Assembly (NCBI GenBank): GCA_029240015.1
Contig: JARBTU010000046.1
Coordinates: 1-9,428 of the forward strand
DNA from: Oscillospiraceae bacterium
GTDB lineage: Bacteria > Bacillota > Clostridia > Oscillospirales > Ruminococcaceae
DNA length: 9,428 nucleotides
Direction of reading: 5' to 3'
The notes beneath the pieces were generated by a model. That model was not told the DNA's origin and ran no database searches. It saw only the letters and a program-made list of their open reading frames with translations. Shown here piece by piece: positions 1-5,540 of this stretch (position 1 is the first letter of the stretch; the number at the start of each line of letters is the position of its first letter). The translations under genes and the position numbers were made by a program.

Positions 1-396
1 TCCGGTAGCGCCAGCGGCGCCCGTTGCACCAGTAGGACCTGTAGGACCGGTGAAACCTGTTGCACCAGTAGGGCCGGTATCTCCGGTAGCGCCAGCGGCG
101 CCCGTTGCACCAGTAGGGCCGGTATCTCCGGTAGCGCCAGCGGCGCCCGTTGCACCAGTAGGACCAGTAGGACCAGTAGGACCAGTAGGACCAGTAGGAC
201 CAGTAGGACCAGTAGGACCGGTAGGGCCAGTGGCGCCGGTTGCGCTTGCAGCTCCATTTGCTCCAGTAGGACCAGTAGGACCAGTAGGACCGGTAGGACC
301 GGTATCTCCAGTAGGACCGGTATCTCCAGTAGGACCAGTAGGACCAGTAGGACCTGTAGGACCAGTAGGACCGGTAGGACCAGTAGGACCGGTAGG
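1..396 (-). repeat. Tandem 9-bp collagen-coding repeats
   Basis: Short tandem repeats of GGTCCTACT (read on the minus strand, Gly-Pro-Thr) fill this stretch. A longer unit encoding GDTGPTGATGAAGATG recurs, with matching copies beginning at plus-strand positions 1, 82 and 127 (spacing 81 and 45, both multiples of 9). Such arrays vary in copy number by slippage and are prone to assembly collapse. The array explains the long Pro-Val open frame on the plus strand, which is not a gene. Confidence 0.5.
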
Positions 397-528
397 GACT
401 ATAAAGCAGCAACATTGATTATGTGGTGAACATTGACAGGGGTCACAGTCACCACAACAACGACCATAATCCCAATTTGGATAATTGATTGTATTCATTT
501 CTGAAAATTCTTCATAATTATATTTCAA
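1..528 (-). CDS. Collagen-like exosporium/spore-surface protein, 3' end outside the window
   Basis: The minus strand is open from a TTG at 528-526 to the window edge (176 codons seen). Residues 1-44 are a non-repetitive head rich in Tyr, Asn and Cys, with eight Cys between residues 24 and 41 (CCGDCDPCQC, then CCC). From residue 45 the chain is Gly-X-Thr collagen repeats (GPTGPT, GATGAAGATG, GDTGPT). Known relatives are BclA/BclB-type exosporium proteins, whose collagen stalk forms a glycosylated trimeric filament on the spore. The start is chosen because AAGGAGG (RBS core at 537-541) lies 8 nt before TTG; the next in-frame ATG (498) has no RBS. Residue 95 is Ser where the repeat demands Gly. 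The C-terminal trimerisation domain would lie off the window. The collagen-like class is certain; the spore-surface role is inferred from the repeat type and a sigma-K-like promoter. Confidence 0.5.
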   Translation of the reverse strand, partial: MKYNYEEFSEMNTINYPNWDYGRCCGDCDPCQCSPHNQCCCFIVPTGPTGPTGPTGPTGPTGPTGPTGDTGPTGDTGPTGPTGPTGPTGANGAASATGATGPTGPTGPTGPTGPTGPTGPTGPTGATGAAGATGDTGPTGATGAAGATGDTGPTGATGFTGPTGPTGATGAAGATG

Positions 529-578
529 TAGAACTTCCTCCTTCTAAGATTCTATCATAAGTAATTAAATACCTAAGA

Positions 579-605
579 TATCATATGCATTAAATCTAAA
601 ATTGT
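579..605 (-). promoter_or_regulatory. Sigma-K-like promoter for the collagen-like gene
   Basis: Read on the minus strand, AC (605-604) is followed after 16 nt by CATATGATA (587-579). This fits the late mother-cell sigma-K consensus, AC in the -35 region and CATAnnnTA at -10 with a 16-17 nt gap. It would start transcription near 571, about 40 nt before the TTG start and just ahead of the RBS. A late mother-cell promoter fits a spore-surface protein. Short consensus in AT-rich DNA, so chance is possible. Confidence 0.5.
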
Positions 606-733
606 CATCTTATAAAAAGAATTACAGAAAATATCAATAAAAATCTTATTGCTCTGGGGTTTAAAGAGAGGGGAATCAAGACTCGAAAAGGGGATGATGG
701 CAAAGACTATTTCGGAGTTATCCGACAACAAAC

Positions 734-1627
734 ATGCCCGCCGTATTAGTCAAAACCTACTTTATTGACAGTGAAGATGATATGAAACGATTTGATGTCA
801 ATAAATGCGCTGTAGCCATTACAAAAGGAATCCTCTCCACACTTGGAATAACCTATCTAGCTATAAAAAACGGATGGAAGAAAGATAGTGGGAAATGGTA
901 CTATTATAAAAATGGAAAGACATTCACAAATGAGTGGATTTATGACACTGATAAAAAGTGGTACTATTTAGGCGCTGATGGGGTTATGTTTATAGGATTG
1001 CAAAAGATTAGCAATCAAACATACTTGTTTAAATCTAGTGGCGCGTTATCGGTTGGCAAGTTCACACTTCAATTTGAAACAATCCCAATTGAAGGGGTTG
1101 AAGAATATAAACTTGAGTCTGGAATTGGAGAATTGGAAGTGTTAAAAGGATTAAACGGCGATGGATATATACCGTCCCAATATCCTACCCTCCTGCAGCA
1201 ATGGCTTTATCAAATGTACACGTTAGAAGATATTGCTGTTGATACATTAACTGATGCACAAGACTCCGTTACAACAGCAACAGAATAAGCGGAGATAGCC
1301 ACAGAGCAAGCAAACAGGGCAATAACCTATAATGAATTTACAACCGTCACAACAGGCTCTGGACATATCGTATGGAATTATGACGAATCAGACAAAGCAA
1401 TTTTAGCAACAGCTTATACGGGAGAGCTACAAGTAGATCATGTTTACAATGGTGCAATCGGTATATTAAAAGCGCCCGGAGGAAGTTACACAATCACATT
1501 ACCGTCTAATAGTATAAAAAGTTTAGATTGGGATTACATCACAGCTGATTCTGGGCAATATTATTTGATGATGTTTGTTTATGATGGAACAAACTTTTAT
1601 TTTTCAAGGAGCGCATACGATGAATAA
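734..1627 (+). pseudogene. Phage tail-associated protein with choline-binding repeats, broken by an in-frame TAA
   Basis: The frame runs 184 codons from ATG 734, hits TAA at 1286-1288, and continues in the same frame for 112 codons to TAA at 1625-1627. Around the stop the peptide reads TATE-stop-AEIATEQANRA; changing TAA to CAA restores a regular TEQA pattern, so a single C-to-T nonsense change is the simplest explanation. Residues 48-85 carry choline/cell-wall-binding repeat motifs (WKKDSGKWYYYKNGK, then KKWYYLGADGVM). The part after the stop (GGSYTITLPSNSIKSL, then MMFVYDGTNFYFS) resembles beta-rich phage tail or receptor-binding C-termini. The real end at 1627 is supported by an 8-bp overlap with the next gene. 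No ATG/GTG start lies early in the downstream half, so it is unlikely to be made alone. ATG 734 lacks a good RBS, so the 5' end is uncertain or also damaged. Confidence 0.5.
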
Positions 1628-2354
1628 TCTAATGATGATGCTTGCTAATAATCATACTAGAACCCAAGACACGTCAACGTCAATTGCGGATAGCGTGACC
1701 ATAAACCATACTGTCAATGCTCCATGCATAATATTGAAGCTTTATGGAAAGTCTGTGCAAAGCGGCACCCCTACGCCAACAGTGCCAATTACCATAAACA
1801 GTTCTAACAATTTTGATATAACCAGCAACGGCAACACGGAGACTCATATAAGCCAAACTTTACGTAGTTTACCAAACGGAGCACATGATACTTTGATCGT
1901 CACAACAGGGCAGTTAACACAAAATGTCGGTATACTCACGCTTAACGGTTCAGAATCATGGTCGCAGACGGGAGGCATTGCAGGTACAACAAGGGAGTTC
2001 CAAGTTTTTAATAACCAGATAAAGCAACCTCCATCAAGCGGAGCAATTGTATTTAATGGATATTGCAGTCATTTTCCTGCTAAGAGTCCAGATGCCTCAT
2101 GGGGAACGGATGCTATCGGCATAACATATATTCCCGATAGATATATTCGTATTAGGCACACATCAGCCAATGCAACCGCTTTTAAAGCATGGTTGGCATC
2201 CAATCCAGTTACGATTGTTTTTGAACTTGCTACACCCGCAGTATCAAGCATCACCCCTGCACAAGTAAATACCTATTACCCACAGACAATTATTACAACC
2301 ACGGCAACAACAAAGCCAACGCTGGAAGTGACTGCAAAGGTGCTGGGGGTATAA
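1620..2354 (+). CDS. Phage tail/baseplate-type structural protein
   Basis: A 244-residue protein starting at ATG 1620, where AAGGAG (1606-1611) lies 8 nt upstream; the first eight bases overlap the end of the preceding frame, as in coupled phage structural genes. An upstream in-frame ATG at 1575 lacks this RBS. Motifs familiar from minor tail proteins of Firmicute phages are LYGKSVQSGTPTPTVPI (residues 41-57), LPNGAHDTL (84-92), NVGILTLNGSESW (102-114) and FELATP (201-206), followed by a Thr-rich end. These proteins are probably carbohydrate-binding or structural modules of the tail tip. No signal peptide or membrane segment is seen. The gene looks intact, but with its upstream partner broken it is probably a relic. 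Family placement is from recognised motifs, not a search. Confidence 0.5.
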   Translation: MNNLMMMLANNHTRTQDTSTSIADSVTINHTVNAPCIILKLYGKSVQSGTPTPTVPITINSSNNFDITSNGNTETHISQTLRSLPNGAHDTLIVTTGQLTQNVGILTLNGSESWSQTGGIAGTTREFQVFNNQIKQPPSSGAIVFNGYCSHFPAKSPDASWGTDAIGITYIPDRYIRIRHTSANATAFKAWLASNPVTIVFELATPAVSSITPAQVNTYYPQTIITTTATTKPTLEVTAKVLGV

Positions 2355-2394
2355 AGATAATTTCCAATGAGACCAATACTGTATTTATAATATA

Positions 2395-2423
2395 TTGTAT
2401 TATATAGAATAATATGGTAAAAT
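2395..2423 (+). promoter_or_regulatory. Sigma-A-type promoter for the YHYH/cell-wall-binding gene
   Basis: TTGTAT (2395-2400), 17 nt, then TAAAAT (2418-2423), with a TG one base upstream of the -10 (extended -10). It lies just ahead of the RBS AGGAGG at 2437-2442, giving a short leader. The -35 is weak (3 of 6) in AT-rich DNA, so confidence is moderate. Confidence 0.5.
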
Positions 2424-2449
2424 AAAGGGAAAAGACAGGAGGTAAAAAT

Positions 2450-2989
2450 ATGAAAAAGATGCTTTGTATTGTCATTTCTATGGTTTTTGCAATAGGTTTG
2501 TTTGTTGCTAATGCTCATCCGGGAAGAATAGATGCAAACGGTGGACACAGAGATACAGAAAACAAGAGTGGTTTGGGGAGTTACCATTATCATTGTGGTG
2601 ATAATCCTGCGCATTTACACGCTAACGGGGTTTGCCCTTACAACTCAAATTCATCTTCGTCCAATAAAAACAAGTGGGTGCAGAAAAATAGCAAATGGTA
2701 CTATTATGATTCGTATGGGAAAATTAAAACAAATGCGTGGATCAAAACAAAAGGCAGCTGGTATTATGTTGACAGCAGTGGTGTAATGAAAACTAACACA
2801 TGGATTAAATCAAGTGGTATATGGTATTATGTCAACAAAGAAGGGATTATGAAAACTAACTCTTGGGTTAAGACAAGCGGAAAATGGTATTATGTTGATT
2901 CGAGTGGCAAGATGATTTCTAATACAACCAAAAAAATAAAGAACATGAATTATAAATTCGACAAAAATGGTGTATGTACAAACCCATAA
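2450..2989 (+). CDS. Secreted YHYH-domain protein with four cell-wall (choline)-binding repeats
   Basis: A 179-residue protein from ATG 2450 with AGGAGG 7 nt upstream. Residues 1-22 are a signal peptide (MKKMLC, hydrophobic core, ANA cleavage motif before His23). Residues 23-64 form a YHYH domain: HPGRIDANGGHRD, then GSYHYHCG, with Cys49 and Cys62 and several His that could bind metal. After a Ser/Asn linker come four 21-residue repeats (76-159) of the type WIKTKGSWYYVDSSGVMKTN, the aromatic pattern that binds choline or related cell-wall decorations in CbpA/LytA-like proteins. The product is predicted to be exported and held on the envelope. No catalytic domain is recognised, and the function of YHYH domains is poorly defined. 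It has its own promoter and terminator beside a prophage remnant, so it may be a phage cargo gene or a host gene. Confidence 0.5.
   Translation: MKKMLCIVISMVFAIGLFVANAHPGRIDANGGHRDTENKSGLGSYHYHCGDNPAHLHANGVCPYNSNSSSSNKNKWVQKNSKWYYYDSYGKIKTNAWIKTKGSWYYVDSSGVMKTNTWIKSSGIWYYVNKEGIMKTNSWVKTSGKWYYVDSSGKMISNTTKKIKNMNYKFDKNGVCTNP
2675..2926 (+). repeat. Four 63-bp repeats coding cell-wall-binding units
   Basis: Four consecutive 21-codon units each carry W at position 1 and WYY at positions 8-10. Units three and four are the closest at DNA level (both contain GAAAACTAAC and TGGTATTATGT). A 15-bp stretch in the first unit (2693-2707, AAATGGTACTATTAT) is identical to 893-907 in the broken phage gene, consistent with shared origin or exchange. 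Confidence 0.5.
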
Positions 2990-3005
2990 AATCAAAAAAA
3001 GATAG

Positions 3006-3037
3006 CCCGCTTTGGATTACTCCTTGGCGGGTTTTTT
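3006..3037 (+). terminator. Intrinsic terminator of the YHYH gene
   Basis: CCCGC (3006-3010) pairs with GCGGG (3027-3031), and GGA pairs with TCC further in around a TTAC loop. Six T follow at 3032-3037. It begins 17 bp after the YHYH stop codon. Confidence 0.5.
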
Positions 3038-3058
3038 GTTTGCATTTAAGTATCTAAA

Positions 3059-3130
3059 AGTGTGGTGTACTTTAGAAAAAATATTGAATAACGTAATATA
3101 AATAATAAAAAGTGTGGTATATAGTGTGGT
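3059..3130 (+). repeat. Three direct copies of AGTGTGGT
   Basis: AGTGTGGT occurs at 3059-3066, 3111-3118 and 3123-3130, all in the same orientation and followed by GT or AT, in an otherwise AT-rich gap. The copies lie about 50-120 bp from the ssrA 3' end. Spaced same-orientation short repeats flanking a tRNA-like attachment site recall integrase arm-binding sites; that reading is inference. Confidence 0.5.
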
Positions 3131-3136
3131 ATTTAT

Positions 3137-3175
3137 AAAACAAAAACACCAACGAACGTAGTGTTCATCGGTGTT
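3137..3175 (-). terminator. Intrinsic terminator of ssrA
   Basis: Read on the minus strand, AACACCGATGAAC (3175-3163), loop ACTAC, then GTTCGTTGGTGTT (3157-3145) gives a 13-bp stem with two G-U pairs. TTTGTTTT follows (3144-3137). It starts 5 nt after the CCA end of tmRNA. Confidence 0.5.
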
Positions 3176-3180
3176 TGTAA

Positions 3181-3538
3181 TGGTGGAGGCGAGGGGAGTT
3201 GAACCCCTGTCCGAAAATAAATTCCCATAGCTTTCTTCGAGTGAAGTCTGCCTTTAAATATTCCTTTAAAACATCGCCGACAAACAGGCTATATTTCTCA
3301 GTAGCTTTTAATACATTTTAAGCCTAAAAGCATCAGCAAAAAACGTTCACCACTAAATAAGACGCCCGATTATGCTCGTGGTCCTTCATAATGCGGACGA
3401 CTGCTTAATTAAGCAGCGTAAGCTAAAACTTTATTGTTATTCTTAGCGTTTAAATTTAAGTTGCGACGATTAAAGAGCCTTCGCCCGCTCTACTCGCTTA
3501 CTATGGTTCAAAATCCCCGTCGAAACCTTTACGCCCCC
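3181..3538 (-). ncRNA. ssrA: tmRNA
   Basis: A 358-nt tmRNA. Its 5' end (GGGGGCG, 3538-3532) pairs with CGCCTCC before A-CCA at the 3' end (3181), giving a full 7-bp acceptor stem with one G-U. Near the 5' end is GGGGAUUUUGAACC; the T-arm loop reads GGTTCAACTCC. The mRNA-like part encodes a tag ending at a TAA inside a stem (3401-3416). tmRNA charged with Ala and bound by SmpB enters stalled ribosomes, adds the tag to the unfinished protein and frees the ribosome. The gene lies 27 bp after the esterase gene. I see no clear sigma-A promoter in that gap, so it may be read from the smpB promoter and processed, or have a promoter inside the esterase gene. Confidence 0.5.
3409..3447 (-). other. tmRNA-encoded proteolysis tag AKNNNKVLAYAA
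   Basis: Read on the minus strand from GCT (3447-3445), twelve codons give AKNNNKVLAYAA, then TAA at 3411-3409. With the untemplated Ala from charged tmRNA the tag would be A-AKNNNKVLAYAA. The AK-Asn-rich start resembles tags known from lactobacilli. The end is AYAA rather than the common ALAA. The resume codon is inferred from Ala-first convention and frame, not shown. Confidence 0.5.
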
Positions 3539-3565
3539 ATAATAAATAGGGTAGGGGATAAAATC

Positions 3566-4387
3566 TTATAGGTCTTTTATCCAGCGGATTGACATATCAA
3601 TCCAATTCTGACAGTCAACCAAGACATTATTAGTCACTTCGTTTGCAAGGCTCAGACCGTGCCCACCTCGTTGGTAAACATGAAGCTCAAAAGGGATGTC
3701 TTTTTTTCGAAGAGAAGATGCAAACAACAATGCATTTTCAACAGGAACACAGGTGTCTTCCATGGTGTGCCACAAAAATGTAGGGGGAGTATCACTCGAT
3801 ATTTGGTTCTCCAATGACAAAAATTCAAGGTTTTTCTCATTGTACTGATCTCCCAATAAACATTCAAAAGAATGCTGATGCTTGTTGGGACCCGACGAAA
3901 TAACAGGATAAGATAGAATCATTGCGTTTGGTTTGCATGAATGATTTTGGATATCCAAAGCATTTTTTACAAAATCATGGTTCCAAAAAACTCCTTGACT
4001 TGCTGTCAGATGCCCTCCTGCGGAAAATCCGCAGACAATAATTTTTTCTGGGTCAACATTCCACTCCTGTGCGTGTTCTCTGATTAAAGCAATAGATTTT
4101 GATAATTCCAGCAGAGCGCACGGGAATGTGGCTGGTTCCACGCTGTATCTTAAAACAAAGCTATGAAATCCCTCCGAGCAGTATTTCAGGGCAACAGGCT
4201 CCGCTTCACGGTCGGAAGTAAAAGCGTAAGAGCCACCTGGACAAACAACCACTGCCGGACGCTTGGTACTTGCAGGGATCTCTGGACTTTTATCCAAGAG
4301 ATAAGTGAAAAGTTTTGGAGACTGTCCGCCATTATCATACCCTAAAGAGGCATAGTCAATGCAGATATCAATGCAACTACAAATCAT
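3566..4387 (-). CDS. Alpha/beta hydrolase, acetyl-xylan-esterase-like
   Basis: A 273-residue protein with no signal peptide, so cytoplasmic. An alpha/beta hydrolase catalytic set is visible: oxyanion-hole motif CPGGSY (49-54), nucleophile elbow GFSAGG with Ser122, a likely acid Asp211 in HTMEDTCVP, and His243 in GGHGLS. Spacing and length fit the BD-FAE/esterase-lipase group that includes acetyl-xylan esterases, which remove acetyl groups from sugars or small esters; the substrate is unknown. The ATG lies one base after the smpB stop (TAA-A-ATG), so translation is probably coupled; only a weak AAAGG precedes it. It sits between smpB and ssrA although it has no known part in trans-translation, so the link is probably only transcriptional. 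Confidence 0.5.
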   Translation of the reverse strand: MICSCIDICIDYASLGYDNGGQSPKLFTYLLDKSPEIPASTKRPAVVVCPGGSYAFTSDREAEPVALKYCSEGFHSFVLRYSVEPATFPCALLELSKSIALIREHAQEWNVDPEKIIVCGFSAGGHLTASQGVFWNHDFVKNALDIQNHSCKPNAMILSYPVISSGPNKHQHSFECLLGDQYNEKNLEFLSLENQISSDTPPTFLWHTMEDTCVPVENALLFASSLRKKDIPFELHVYQRGGHGLSLANEVTNNVLVDCQNWIDMSIRWIKDL

Positions 4388-4388
4388 T

Positions 4389-4844
4389 TTATCTCTGCCT
4401 TTCTTTCATTGCTCTGTCCACTTCGCGCTTTGCATCGCGTTTCGCCATGTCCTGCCGTTTATCATGAAGTTTTTTACCTTTACATAACCCAACAGAAACT
4501 TTGACTCTCGATCCTTTAAAATATAGTGAAAGAGGAATGAGCGTATAATTATCCTGCTTTACAAGCCCGAAAAGCTTCATAATTTCTTTTTTATGCATTA
4601 AAAGTTTTCGAACTCTTAACGGATCTTTGTTGAAAATATTCCCTTTTTCATAAGGGCTGATATGCATCCCCATAATAAATATTTCGCTGTTGTCTATATT
4701 GCACCAACTGTCTTTAAGGTTCACGCCGCCTTGACGAATCGATTTAATTTCTGTTCCAAAAAGTTCAATACCGGCTTCATAGGTTTCTTCTACAAAATAG
4801 TCATGCCGTGCTTTTCGGTTAAGCGTAATCGTAGCGGATGCCAT
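4389..4844 (-). CDS. smpB: SsrA-binding protein SmpB
   Basis: A 151-residue protein, usual SmpB length. The N-terminal RNA-binding barrel has ITLNRKARHDYFVEE and GIELFGTEIKSIRQG (residues 7-40), then KDSW and ISPYEKG, all typical. The basic C-terminal tail GKKLHDKRQDMAKRD followed by REVDRAMKER is the part that forms a helix in the empty mRNA channel when tmRNA enters the ribosome. SmpB binds the tRNA-like domain of tmRNA and is required for its charging and delivery. AAGGTGG lies 10 nt before the ATG. A strong promoter directly upstream separates it from recR; the esterase and ssrA follow on the same strand. Confidence 0.5.
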   Translation of the reverse strand: MASATITLNRKARHDYFVEETYEAGIELFGTEIKSIRQGGVNLKDSWCNIDNSEIFIMGMHISPYEKGNIFNKDPLRVRKLLMHKKEIMKLFGLVKQDNYTLIPLSLYFKGSRVKVSVGLCKGKKLHDKRQDMAKRDAKREVDRAMKERQR

Positions 4845-4880
4845 AAATCCATCACCACCTTATGTTCTGTTGGATAATAC

Positions 4881-4909
4881 AGTGTAACAAATATGTTTCA
4901 TGATGTCAA
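4881..4909 (-). promoter_or_regulatory. Strong sigma-A promoter of smpB
   Basis: On the minus strand TTGACA (4909-4904, perfect) is followed after 17 nt by TACACT (4886-4881), with TGT just before it (extended -10). Transcription would begin near 4874, about 30 nt before the smpB ATG. It is the best vegetative promoter in the window and could drive smpB, the esterase and possibly ssrA. Confidence 0.5.
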
Positions 4910-4922
4910 CAATAAATTGTTG
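4907..4922. promoter_or_regulatory. Inverted repeat overlapping the smpB -35 box
   Basis: CAACAAT-AA-ATTGTTG is a perfect 7-bp inverted repeat with a 2-bp centre. It shares three bases with the TTGACA box. The position would suit a regulator operator, but the sequence is AT-rich and no known operator is recognised. Confidence 0.5.
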
Positions 4923-4926
4923 GAAT

Positions 4927-4947
4927 AAATGAAATCAAATTTCATTT
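4927..4947 (-). terminator. AT-rich hairpin across the recR stop codon
   Basis: AAATGAAAT, loop of 3, ATTTCATTT forms a perfect 9-bp stem that contains the recR stop codon (4937-4935). With almost no GC pairs and only a short T-rich tail it would be a weak terminator at best; it may instead protect the mRNA 3' end. Confidence 0.5.
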
Positions 4948-5534
4948 CGGTTTTCAAGCGCTTTAAATAGAGTTATTTCGTCGGCAAATTCAAGGTCGCC
5001 GCCCACAGGGATGCCATAAGCAAGCCTTGAAACTTTTACACCCATAGGCTTTAAAAGTTTGGATAGGTAAATAGCTGTTGCTTCTCCCTCAACAGTGGGG
5101 TTGGTTGACATGATGACTTCTTTTACATCATCATTCGAAACTCGCAATAGAAGCTCTTTCACAAAGAGCTGTTCCGGACCGATCCCGTCCATAGGGGAGA
5201 TAAGCCCATGAAGTACATGGTAAAATCCCTTGTATTCACGAGTGCGCTCAAAAGCTGCAACATCCCTTGGGCTTTCCACCACACAAATCGTAGATTTGTC
5301 CCGGGAAGTATCACTGCATATATTGCACACATCAGAATCGGTAAAACTTTGACAAACACTGCAATTTTTGATTTTTTGGTGTGCGTCAGTGATGCAGTGT
5401 GCAAACTCTTCGGCTTGCTCTTTGGTCAACGTCAAAACATAATAGGCCAGACGTCCTGCGGTTTTCATCCCAATACCGGGTAAGGAAGCGAACTGCTCAA
5501 TCAGTTTTGTTAAAGGTAAAGCATTATAACTCAT
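4935..5534 (-). CDS. recR: Recombination mediator RecR
   Basis: A 199-residue protein, standard RecR length. In order: a helix-hairpin-helix with FASLPGIGMKTAGRLA (residues 15-30); a four-Cys zinc site (Cys58, Cys61, Cys70, Cys73); a Toprim domain from about 81 (CVVESPRDVAAFE, then HGLISPMDGIGPEQL and TNPTVEGEATA); and the C-terminal GGDLEFADEITLFKALENR. RecR acts with RecO, and RecF where present, to load RecA onto SSB-coated single-stranded DNA at gaps. It starts 6 bp after ebfC with no strong RBS, which suggests translational coupling. The dnaX-ebfC-recR order is widely conserved and probably forms one operon. Confidence 0.5.
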   Translation of the reverse strand: MSYNALPLTKLIEQFASLPGIGMKTAGRLAYYVLTLTKEQAEEFAHCITDAHQKIKNCSVCQSFTDSDVCNICSDTSRDKSTICVVESPRDVAAFERTREYKGFYHVLHGLISPMDGIGPEQLFVKELLLRVSNDDVKEVIMSTNPTVEGEATAIYLSKLLKPMGVKVSRLAYGIPVGGDLEFADEITLFKALENRNEI

Positions 5535-5540
5535 AGCGTG

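Larger units (their letters stand above)
734..2989 (+). mobile_element. Prophage remnant next to the ssrA 3' end
   Basis: Two adjacent, overlapping rightward genes resemble phage tail or baseplate proteins, one of them broken by a stop codon. A third gene for a secreted cell-wall-binding protein follows with its own promoter. There is no integrase, capsid, terminase or lysis gene in view, so only a tail-end fragment survives. The block abuts the 3' end of ssrA, a frequent phage and island integration site. Left and right limits are approximate, and membership of the 2450-2989 gene is uncertain. Confidence 0.5.

Noticed and set aside
1..396. Repeats that could suggest a CRISPR array
   Set aside because: The 9-bp units are contiguous, code for collagen triplets and have no unique spacers.
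50..418. Long plus-strand frame rich in Pro and Val (PVGPVGPV)
   Set aside because: It is the antisense of the collagen repeats; the minus strand gives Gly-X-Thr triplets, an RBS and a start.
667..692. GAGGGGA with flanking sequence as a second copy of the ssrA 3' end (left attachment site)
   Set aside because: Only seven bases match the ssrA end at 3191-3197, too few in G-rich DNA; no extended identity follows.
694..768. Short frame starting MMAKTISELSDNKHARR just before and overlapping the phage pseudogene
   Set aside because: It could be a 5' piece of the gene in another frame (shift near 765) or a stray ORF; no family is recognised and its AAGGGG is too close to the ATG, so I did not annotate it.
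2276..2614. Minus-strand frame of 112 codons across the gap before the YHYH gene
   Set aside because: It is antisense to two supported genes, has no recognisable motif, and crosses the promoter of the YHYH gene.
3180..3230. Plus-strand reading MVEARGVEPLSENKF
   Set aside because: This is antisense to the tmRNA 3' end, a well-known source of spurious protein ends in databases.
3401..3416. Perfect palindrome CTGCTTAATTAAGCAG as an operator
   Set aside because: It is the stem holding the tmRNA tag stop codon, an RNA structure element.
3539..3565. Own promoter for ssrA in the 27-bp gap after the esterase
   Set aside because: The -10 region holds only TATTTA (3 of 6) and no -35 match is visible at the right distance.
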